This document shows positions 8,965 to 15,592 of a stretch of DNA of 19,626 nt, one piece after another. Under the pieces are notes generated by a model, which did not search any database, was not told the DNA's origin, and worked only from the letters and a program-made list of their open reading frames with translations. A program made the translations under genes and the position numbers. Positions within the stretch are counted from its first letter, which is position 1. Each line of letters starts with the position of its first letter. Source of the stretch: Pseudomonadota bacterium (GTDB lineage: Bacteria > Bdellovibrionota > Bacteriovoracia > Bacteriovoracales > Bacteriovoracaceae); the NCBI GenBank assembly GCA_023432655.1, contig JAEYUK010000206.1, forward strand, positions 1 through 19,626. The letters are read 5' to 3'.

Positions 8965-8995
8965 AACTCCGCGAAAATTACATTTTCACGGAGTT
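8965..8995. repeat. Imperfect inverted repeat in the gap after the ATP synthase operon
   Basis: A 14-base arm at 8965-8978 (AACTCCGCGAAAAT) is matched by its reverse complement at 8982-8995 with a single mismatch, around a 3-base TAC loop. It lies just past the atp terminator. No T-run follows on the plus strand, so it does not look like a second terminator. It could be a structured leader, a protein-binding site or a remnant of a small repeat element. Within the 245-base gap from 8909 to 9153 I see only this, the terminator, a weaker 5-bp stem at 9095-9107, and an isolated -10-like TAAAAT at 9140-9145. Confidence 0.6.
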
Positions 8996-9153
8996 ATTGT
9001 TAGTAAATCTACATACTCACTGAAAAAACTTACCGGCTACTCACGCATACCCACGAAAATTGAACTAAATATCTGAAATGATTACGCACAAAATGCATCT
9101 TGGATGCTTTTACCTGCCGTAATAAATGCTGAAATCAATTAAAATAGAAGTAT

Positions 9154-11175
9154 ATGTCGATCATGCTGACACGTTTATTAACCTCTCTGGCACTTGCTTT
9201 GTACCTCGTTGTAGGGTGCCTCGGTGTGCGTGTTTTCGCTCCTGAAATGACGACAATCACTCTCAATTCGAATGCTCTTTCTTTCTTTTCTAAAACTAAA
9301 TTGGCCGATGAAAAAATCGAAGTTTTAGAGCTTCCGGAAATCGCTTTTAACGAAATTAAATTTCCGGTTGAACCAAAGATTGTTGTGAAACCAGCAAAAA
9401 TTGCCGCTGCTAAGCCATTGAATACGACTACTCAAATGGTCTATACCACCCTGGCAAAAAATGAACTTCCTTTCTATGAGCCGGTTAAGCTTTCTCCTGT
9501 AGTAATGGAAGAAGCTCTTCAAACTAATCTTGTGGCCCTTTATAAAGACTTCTCTTATGAAGTGGTGGCAGAAGTTAAAGATGAAGTTAGTAACCAGATG
9601 GCCGCCGTTGAGACAGAAGCCGAGCCGGAGTTCTTTGAATACTCGGAACCAGTGGTTGCTGCTACACCGGCACCAGTTGAAGAAGCTGCGGTTGTCTCCA
9701 CAAATGAATCCACAGAAACGACTGAGACTAAAATTGTCCACACCGTTGATGAAAAGCAGAATGTTGATAATTCAAGTGAAGTTGTGAGTATTGATGATCT
9801 TCTGGTTTTTGACTACTCAAAAGCGGAGAAGGAAATCAAGGAACAAACCATGCCGGTGGTTGGAGTGGTGACTACTCAAAAAGCAAACCCATCGAAAATA
9901 GTAGAGAAATTTACTGTTGAAGAATCAAAGCCGGTTAAGAAAAAGAAACAAGCTCCTGCTGAAAAAATGACTACTCAAAATGAGGCCGTGGAAAAGAACG
10001 CGCTTTTTGTTGATAAGTCTTATCCAATGAATGTGACTATTCAAGCTTTTGGAACAAATCTAGTTAAGGCCTTTCCAGAAGTGGGCTTCGAAGTGAGATT
10101 CCAGGATGATCTGGGAGAAGCGATTCAGGACTACGGAACAGGTGCTGTGACTATTAATGAAACTCTCGCTCAGTCTCGCATGACTCGTTCGATCTCTCTT
10201 TTAAAAAGAGGATATGCCCCGACGAATACGGATCTTTTGATGGATGAAGAGACTACCGGTGTTTCAATTCCTTTGGTTGAAGAAGAAAAATTTAATGAAC
10301 TCATGGCCCCATTTGAAGTACGCGGTGTCATCGGTGCGGTTCTGGTGGAATTAGATGATTCAACAGAAAATGCTAAACTTGATGTTCCGGTGTCTGATGT
10401 TTTAAAACTTGATGGCGACCTTCTAGTAACAGAGGGCGAAGATTTCCGATACCTCTTGTTCCTGGGTGTTAAGGCCGGAAATGCGCTTTTAAGTTATGAA
10501 GATAATCAGGGTAATGTAACTTCGCGAATTATTCATATCCATGAAAGAGAAGTTACTTTTGATGCCAATTATTTTGAAAATGTGACTTCTGAGAAGGTTA
10601 GACTGGTTGAGGAAGACTTACTCACAAAAGAGAAAACGCCGCTGGTAATTGCTTCAAGTTCGGTGAAAGAATTTGCGACCAATAAAACGGCGACTAAAAT
10701 TAACAACCATACTTACGAAACAAATTTTGGAAAAGTGCTTTTGGGATCAAGAAAATATCTTGAGTTAAGCCACCAGTCGGAACCACTCTTTGTGGGTTTC
10801 CGTGAACAAACTACGCTTGAGATTCCTTCAGAAAACTTCATGCGCTTTATTCTTTCAAAGTTTGCTGGTTCTAATTTGGGTAACCGTTGTTTAGTTCAGG
10901 TTAATCTTAATAAAGAAGCCCTGAAAGTAGACGTGGCGGGTGAGTCAGTGGGCCAGGGGCTCGTGACTTATACTCAAGTGCTTGATGCGGACGGAAAGTT
11001 CTACGATTCAGTAGGACCAAAATCTCGCCGAGTGATTATTATGGGTGAAAATCAAGGCTCACCTGATTATGCGATGGATTCCAAGATCAATGTAAAAGTT
11101 TCTTATCAAGACGGTACAGTTCAATATCTAGGAACTTACTGTTCACCGAATACTTATCTCGTCGAGCAGCTCTGA
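9154..11175 (+). CDS. Unrecognised large envelope-anchored protein with disordered linker and C-terminal beta-rich region
   Basis: I do not recognise this 673-residue protein. Residues 5-22 (LTRLLTSLALALYLVVGC) form a signal or anchor helix. VVGC at 19-22 resembles a lipobox, so it may be a lipoprotein with Cys22 lipidated, or a plain membrane anchor. Residues 30 to about 285 are acidic and rich in Val, Pro, Ala, Glu and Lys, like TonB-type periplasm-spanning linkers, with a basic VKKKKQ patch near 261. From about residue 289 (SYPMNVTIQAFG) to the end it looks folded and beta-rich, with two cysteines (579 and 663) that could form a disulfide. The ATG at 9154 has only a poor AGAAG upstream, and the in-frame ATG at 9163 is an alternative. 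The gene stands alone, with no clear promoter, and overlaps the end of the opposing transglycosylase gene by 22 bases. An envelope role is inferred. Confidence 0.8.
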   Translation: MSIMLTRLLTSLALALYLVVGCLGVRVFAPEMTTITLNSNALSFFSKTKLADEKIEVLELPEIAFNEIKFPVEPKIVVKPAKIAAAKPLNTTTQMVYTTLAKNELPFYEPVKLSPVVMEEALQTNLVALYKDFSYEVVAEVKDEVSNQMAAVETEAEPEFFEYSEPVVAATPAPVEEAAVVSTNESTETTETKIVHTVDEKQNVDNSSEVVSIDDLLVFDYSKAEKEIKEQTMPVVGVVTTQKANPSKIVEKFTVEESKPVKKKKQAPAEKMTTQNEAVEKNALFVDKSYPMNVTIQAFGTNLVKAFPEVGFEVRFQDDLGEAIQDYGTGAVTINETLAQSRMTRSISLLKRGYAPTNTDLLMDEETTGVSIPLVEEEKFNELMAPFEVRGVIGAVLVELDDSTENAKLDVPVSDVLKLDGDLLVTEGEDFRYLLFLGVKAGNALLSYEDNQGNVTSRIIHIHEREVTFDANYFENVTSEKVRLVEEDLLTKEKTPLVIASSSVKEFATNKTATKINNHTYETNFGKVLLGSRKYLELSHQSEPLFVGFREQTTLEIPSENFMRFILSKFAGSNLGNRCLVQVNLNKEALKVDVAGESVGQGLVTYTQVLDADGKFYDSVGPKSRRVIIMGENQGSPDYAMDSKINVKVSYQDGTVQYLGTYCSPNTYLVEQL

Positions 11176-12518
11176 TTTCTTAAAAAACGATCCCAGTCTT
11201 TAGGTTTAGTTCGAAGGAGTTCCTTATAAGGAACATGAAAGAATTTACCTGGTGGTAAAAGGGACTTGGCCGTTAAGAGGTAGCCACGAGGGATGGTGTG
11301 GGTGGATTTTTTAAGTTGATGATTATGATAATGGACATCATCTAAAGTAGAAGCGCCCAGGGCCTTATCGAGTCTCACCGAGCATTTAGCAATGAAGTAT
11401 TTCAGTTCTTCATTAACATCACTTCTATCGTGAGCATGGAGCTCATCGAATAATTCTTCCTGGTAGGCCAAAGTGTGAATCAAGGCCAGAAACTCACTAT
11501 AAAAATTTTTTGAAGCGAAACCAAAATGTTTAGAGTCAGAATGTTTAATGATGTCCTCAAGGGAGACGTCCCCTCGGTTGAGTTCTCGTTTGGTTTTAAG
11601 GAGATGTTTGGTTCCTGAGTTGTAGGCGGTAACGGCCAGATCCCAGGATTTTAGAATGCGGTGGTTTTCAGAAAGAAGTTTCGCTGCGGCAACCGAAGAG
11701 AGACCCACGTTGAAACGATAGTCCAGGTTATTTCCTCTTTTGGGGAGATAATAACTAGAGATGAGGGGCATGAACTGCCAGGCGCCTGCGGCGCTAACTT
11801 TTGAATGGGCGCGCGGGTTAAAACTTGATTCAAGAAAAGGAATGGCCAGAAGTTCCTTAGGTAGTTTCTTGTCATTAAATAAACGATAGAGAAAAGCCTG
11901 ATAAGGGAGAGATTCTACAATGCCACTTTTGATGAAGTTTTTCTGACCCGTTTGAGTCCTTAGATTCTTTTTTAACTCGGTAAAAAGAATACTTCTGTCG
12001 GATTTTGATTCCGGAAGCTTAATCCCAGCTTGTTTTAAAGTTCGAAGGATATTCTTTGAAGTGGTGGAAAGAGAATAGGGATTCATGGAAAGTTCTTCAA
12101 GATCTCGCTTCAATTCCTCTACTTTATCTTCGGCGATCTTATCCTGAAGGACATAAATCGTGTTTCGGGGAAGTTCTTTTTTATGAAGTGAAGAAAAATC
12201 CAAGACTTTATAAATAATGGAAAGATCCGTTTTGTCATGGATCACCACCGCGCTGGACTCAAACTGGGTATAAATTAAAAACCAAAAAAGGACATTGGGA
12301 TAAAAATAAGAATCAACCGGGAAGAGATCTGAAACCCTGTTGTCGTAATCAGAGAGGTAACGATGAAAGACGTCGGTTCTAAACCACAGACGTTCAACCA
12401 CATCAGACTTTTCTTCCTCTGGGGGTTTTTTCCAGGTGAGGTCCACTCCGAAGAAAGGATCAGAAGCCGTGACAAAGAGAAGGATTAAAAGCGATACCAA
12501 TGAATATTTAAGAATCAT
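11154..12518 (-). CDS. Secreted MltD-type lytic transglycosylase (SLT domain)
   Basis: This 454-residue protein has an N-terminal signal peptide (MILKYSLVSLLILLFVTASD). About 180 residues of unassigned helical sequence precede an SLT/lysozyme-like domain at about 205-380. The catalytic glutamate is E230 in IPFLESSFNP. GAWQFMP at 245-251 and AYNSG at 298-302 are the other hallmark motifs of membrane-bound lytic transglycosylase D-like enzymes. These enzymes cleave the MurNAc-GlcNAc bond of peptidoglycan with formation of 1,6-anhydroMurNAc. I see no LysM repeats, which MltD of E. coli carries; the last 75 residues (after FHVPYKEL) are unassigned. Its ATG overlaps the patatin gene stop as ATGA, so it is translated from the same message. 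No terminator follows, because its 3' end runs 22 bases into the opposing gene. Confidence 0.88.
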   Translation of the reverse strand: MILKYSLVSLLILLFVTASDPFFGVDLTWKKPPEEEKSDVVERLWFRTDVFHRYLSDYDNRVSDLFPVDSYFYPNVLFWFLIYTQFESSAVVIHDKTDLSIIYKVLDFSSLHKKELPRNTIYVLQDKIAEDKVEELKRDLEELSMNPYSLSTTSKNILRTLKQAGIKLPESKSDRSILFTELKKNLRTQTGQKNFIKSGIVESLPYQAFLYRLFNDKKLPKELLAIPFLESSFNPRAHSKVSAAGAWQFMPLISSYYLPKRGNNLDYRFNVGLSSVAAAKLLSENHRILKSWDLAVTAYNSGTKHLLKTKRELNRGDVSLEDIIKHSDSKHFGFASKNFYSEFLALIHTLAYQEELFDELHAHDRSDVNEELKYFIAKCSVRLDKALGASTLDDVHYHNHQLKKSTHTIPRGYLLTAKSLLPPGKFFHVPYKELLRTKPKDWDRFLRNQSCSTR

Positions 12519-13702
12519 TTGGAGCCCAGAATCTGCATGGCCCTTTTATAACCAGATTCAACCGCATGGGAAGAAATTTGCGAATTCAGTGAAAAGGAGT
12601 TCGCAAAGAAAAGTTTATAGTCATGATGACTTGGATAAATATCAATCAATTTAACTTTAGGATTAATGTTTAGTTTTCGCTGAAGGATCGCCATGATCTC
12701 GCGGCGGTGGGTCTGGGAAAACTTTTCACTTTTCATGTAGTCATTAACCGTATCGATAATGTCGATGGCCTTGGCCCTCTCTGCACGAGAGGAGACGATC
12801 TTCTTTTGAATCATTAAATAGATGGACTGAATAGCGATGGGAGGGAGTCCGTAATTTACCAGTGAGCCCACTTCTTCATGAAAATGATAAGGAGTGTGAG
12901 TCCAGGAACTAATGATCACGTCGCAGCCGTTGTCTTCCGCCACGTGGGTTGAGAGGGTTTCGCGGATTTCTCCATCGATATAGTAATCAATCCCATTCGT
13001 GAGTCGATTTTTAATCGGGTAAGGACAATAAAACGGCGGCACACTCATGCTGGCCGCAGCTGCATAGGAGACATTGGTCCCGGTGTAATAAACCGAGGTG
13101 CTGTCATGAGACGGATTGGGATAGTTATATTTTGAGAAAATAACTTTCCGAGAATGATCGAGCTGAGTCGCCACAATAAAAAGATCGGCCGCAAAGTCTT
13201 CAAAGCGGTCTTGTTCAATCACATTTCGAAGGAGGTAGTTCCTAATTCCTTCAGTGGTAAAAAGACCAGGAACAGATATCACCGGCTTTAAAAGACTTTT
13301 CACCAAAGTCGGAAAACCATCCAGGCGGAAAGATAAGTCTCCCTTAGGGGCCTTGAGCTCGGGTCTTTTAATGGCGAACATATCTTTATAGGTAATTCCT
13401 TTTAACCGGGAACCCTTAATACCCAAAGTCGCCTGGATCACATCCTGAGGAGTGTAACCAGCCGCCAGGTAAACACAGATCATCGCACCCGCTGAAGAAC
13501 CGACATAGGTTCCAATTTCCAGACTTTTCTGATTGAGACCGTGAGCGCTCGAAGAATTTTTGTTATTTTTAAGAGAAAAGCCCAGCTCTTCCAGGGCCAG
13601 GGTTACCCCCAGGTGCCAGGCAGCAGCCTTCACCACGCCTCCGGAGAGGACCAGGGCGATTTTTTTATTTTTGAGATCGTTCAAATCAACCGACATTCCC
13701 AC
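12515..13702 (-). CDS. Patatin-like phospholipase
   Basis: This protein has up to 395 residues. The oxyanion-hole loop is seen as LSGGVVKAAAWHLG (19-32). The nucleophile elbow G-S-S-A-G lies at 68-72 with S70 as the nucleophile, and the dyad aspartate is probably D243 in YYIDGEIRE. Family members hydrolyse acyl esters of membrane lipids with a Ser-Asp dyad. The motif after the aspartate is usually DGG or DGA; here it is DGE. No signal peptide or membrane segment is evident, so it is cytoplasmic or exported by a non-Sec route. The extreme start is a GTG at 13702; an ATG two codons later (13696) is as likely, and neither has a strong ribosome-binding site. It is the first gene of a two-gene operon with the lytic transglycosylase. 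It is divergent from the HTH gene, with 73 bases between. Confidence 0.88.
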   Translation of the reverse strand: MGMSVDLNDLKNKKIALVLSGGVVKAAAWHLGVTLALEELGFSLKNNKNSSSAHGLNQKSLEIGTYVGSSAGAMICVYLAAGYTPQDVIQATLGIKGSRLKGITYKDMFAIKRPELKAPKGDLSFRLDGFPTLVKSLLKPVISVPGLFTTEGIRNYLLRNVIEQDRFEDFAADLFIVATQLDHSRKVIFSKYNYPNPSHDSTSVYYTGTNVSYAAAASMSVPPFYCPYPIKNRLTNGIDYYIDGEIRETLSTHVAEDNGCDVIISSWTHTPYHFHEEVGSLVNYGLPPIAIQSIYLMIQKKIVSSRAERAKAIDIIDTVNDYMKSEKFSQTHRREIMAILQRKLNINPKVKLIDIYPSHHDYKLFFANSFSLNSQISSHAVESGYKRAMQILGSK

Positions 13703-13721
13703 TCAACTTTCTTTTTATGTT

Positions 13722-13750
13722 TTGCACATCTTCATCGGATTAATTAACAT
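13722..13750 (+). promoter_or_regulatory. Candidate promoter of the HTH/beta-barrel operon with flanking direct repeats
   Basis: TTGCAC at 13722-13727 and TAACAT at 13745-13750 are separated by exactly 17 bases and match the sigma70 boxes 4 of 6 each or better. Transcription would begin near 13757, giving a short leader. Two copies of the heptamer GATTAAT, at 13738-13744 and 13754-13760, bracket the -10 box with 16-base spacing. They could be sites for the HTH protein encoded next. The evidence is sequence pattern only. Confidence 0.38.
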
Positions 13751-13775
13751 AAAGATTAATGCTAAAGGAGCAATC

Positions 13776-14114
13776 ATGAACGCCACTGAGGGTGTCTGGC
13801 TATCCATCAATGACTATTCTCGCTATAAGAATGTCTCCATTTCTACAATCAGAAGACATATCAAAAACAACATTGTGAAGCACAAAGAGGAAAACGGAAA
13901 GTATTTTATCTACGTGCCTTCTACCGAAAAGCTCAAGTTGCGCGAAGAAGAAGAGCAACTGAAGCTCAAGCTCGAAACGGAGTTATTACGAACCCAGATT
14001 AGACAGCTACGTGAAGAGAACAACGAACTAAAAATGTTGGTTGAGCTTTATGAAAAGCAGAATCAGAAAAAATCCTTACCGGAGCTACCTCCAGAGATTC
14101 CATTACATCTATGA
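13776..14114 (+). CDS. Small helix-turn-helix DNA-binding protein with C-terminal coiled coil
   Basis: The reading frame is open further upstream, but the start is set at the ATG at 13776 because a strong AAAGGAG (13764-13770) lies 5 bases before it. The upstream part would overlap the divergent patatin gene. The protein has 112 residues. Residues 7-48 (WLSINDYSRYKNVSISTIRR onwards, then NGKYFIYVP) look like an excisionase/MerR-style winged HTH: a 'sxxdyaxxxgvSxxTIRRxIk' helix pair followed by a short beta-wing. Residues about 52-96 are a highly charged heptad-like coiled coil (REEEEQLKLKLETELLRTQI and on), suggesting a dimer or oligomer. A Pro-rich tail ends it. It overlaps the following secreted beta-barrel gene as ATGA, so the two are made together. 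The target is unknown; autoregulation through the GATTAAT repeats is a guess. Confidence 0.85.
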   Translation: MNATEGVWLSINDYSRYKNVSISTIRRHIKNNIVKHKEENGKYFIYVPSTEKLKLREEEEQLKLKLETELLRTQIRQLREENNELKMLVELYEKQNQKKSLPELPPEIPLHL

Positions 14115-15568
14115 AATATCTTTTACTCGTTTTGGGAGTCATCTTTACCTTTACGGCCTATGGTCAATCTTCCATGAGAAGATGCACACTTTTACCAATC
14201 ACAGATAGTGTGGATGGTGCGGTCGGCTTCAAGGTCTTTCAAGAGGTGGAAGAGAGTCTTAAAACCAGTAGCTGGTGCACCTACGTTTCAAACTCCAGCA
14301 TGATTAGCGTCTTTAGCCGCTATCGTGAAAATCTCCCTCAGTATTTAAAATCAAAAGAAGTTTTAAAGACAGTTTCGGAAAAGCTTAACGTGGGCTCGCT
14401 TTTACTTGTCACCATTAAAAATGAAATTGATGGCCATGATATGAAGCTCACGGTTTACGGAGAAAATGGCGAAGACATTTATTTTAATGAAAGCATGCTG
14501 GTGAAAACTCAGGACGTAAATAAGATGTCCGGAGTCATTAATGACTGGCTAGAGATGTATGCTAAAACCATTCCCTATGACGCTAAAATTAACGGTGTTC
14601 TGGGGGATCAAATCACACTAGATGTGGGTAAATCCCATGTGGTCACCGTAGGTCAGCAGTTTATTGTTAAGAGACCCATTAAGAAAAAAAAGCATCCACT
14701 TTTAAAAGAAGTGGTGGATTGGGAAACGGAGAATCTTGCCACTGGAAAGGTTTTTAGTGTTTCTGACAATCAAGCCTTGGGTATGGTTGAGTCCTATAAA
14801 GGGAATAAAAAAATTCAAGCGGGAGACTGGGTTCGACTTGAGGTCGCGAAAGTTGAGATTTTGGATGACCCAAGTTTAGGCGCTGAAACTGAGACCCCGG
14901 GTACCCTGGGTGTTCTCTCCGTTAACCTCTTTGGTTCTAGTCATAATACGCGGGTCACGAAAGGTGAAAAATCTAAGCGCATGCACGGCTACCTTTTAGG
15001 TGTTGATTTAAGAGGGGAGGCCTGGATTACTCGGCAGTATTTTGCCGCCCTGGAAATAGAGCGCTCGATGGGTAACCTTAAAAAAGAATCAGGTGATTCT
15101 GACAAATCTTCCGTTGATGCGGGGACAAGTGTCTTCAAATTAACAGGGGGTTATAAATATCTTCCGATTGGCTTTTTCTATGGGCCACAAATAGATCTTT
15201 ACGGTGGTTATGCTAACTACACTTATGATCTGGATGTTTCTAAAACTGATGGATTCGGAAAGAATTCCTTTAGTGGTATTTTGTTAGGAACGAAGGCCAA
15301 TATTCCTATTAATCGAGAGTACCGGGTTTTCGCGAAAGGCGAATTCATGCCTTTTCCTTCATTCGATGAAAGTGACAAAATTTTTGGATCAGCTAAGAGT
15401 GTTTCCTCTCTCGATTTAGAATTTGGAGTTAATTACCAGTATACTCCGCGCATGTCCTTTGACGGAAGTTTTGAAACCATGTCTCGCAAAGCGAAATTTA
15501 ATGGAGAATTTAAGGAAGTTTCTTATAAGGATAACCGCCTAAAATTTGGCCTTTCGTTTAACTTCTAA
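14111..15568 (+). CDS. Secreted protein with periplasmic N-terminal region and C-terminal outer-membrane beta-barrel
   Basis: This 485-residue protein has a signal peptide MKYLLLVLGVIFTFTAYGQS with probable cleavage after AYG (residue 18). Residues about 22-165 contain a mixed alpha/beta region (RRCTLLPITDSVDG, then YRENLPQYLKSKEVL) that recalls CsgG/TolB- or FlgT-like periplasmic folds, without a firm match. Residues about 170-255 (NGVLGDQITLDVGKSHVVTV and GQQFIVKRP) look like the beta domain that follows in FlgT-like proteins. From about 285 the sequence alternates aromatic and polar residues in strands (TGGYKYLPIGFFYGPQIDLY, then LEFGVNYQYTPRMSFDGSFE). It ends in LKFGLSFNF, whose terminal Phe is the classic signal for barrel insertion by BAM. 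About 8 strands fit. No precise family can be named. It is coupled to the upstream HTH gene and lies 24 bases before ligA. Confidence 0.8.
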   Translation: MKYLLLVLGVIFTFTAYGQSSMRRCTLLPITDSVDGAVGFKVFQEVEESLKTSSWCTYVSNSSMISVFSRYRENLPQYLKSKEVLKTVSEKLNVGSLLLVTIKNEIDGHDMKLTVYGENGEDIYFNESMLVKTQDVNKMSGVINDWLEMYAKTIPYDAKINGVLGDQITLDVGKSHVVTVGQQFIVKRPIKKKKHPLLKEVVDWETENLATGKVFSVSDNQALGMVESYKGNKKIQAGDWVRLEVAKVEILDDPSLGAETETPGTLGVLSVNLFGSSHNTRVTKGEKSKRMHGYLLGVDLRGEAWITRQYFAALEIERSMGNLKKESGDSDKSSVDAGTSVFKLTGGYKYLPIGFFYGPQIDLYGGYANYTYDLDVSKTDGFGKNSFSGILLGTKANIPINREYRVFAKGEFMPFPSFDESDKIFGSAKSVSSLDLEFGVNYQYTPRMSFDGSFETMSRKAKFNGEFKEVSYKDNRLKFGLSFNF

Positions 15569-15592
15569 GAGAAAAAATGCTAAACATTAGGG

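Noticed and set aside
9095..9107. Stem GCATC-TTG-GATGC followed by a few T
   Set aside because: Five base pairs and a 4-base T run (9108-9111) are too weak for a terminator, and nothing upstream needs one there.
12940..12951. CCACGTGG inside the patatin gene as a second parS
   Set aside because: Only the central 8 bases match. The flanks required by the parS consensus (TGTT and AACA) are missing.
13560..13775. Upstream extension of the HTH gene to an ATG near 13560
   Set aside because: It would overlap the start of the divergent patatin gene, and the translated part is unlike the conserved protein. The strong AAAGGAG before 13776 decides the start.
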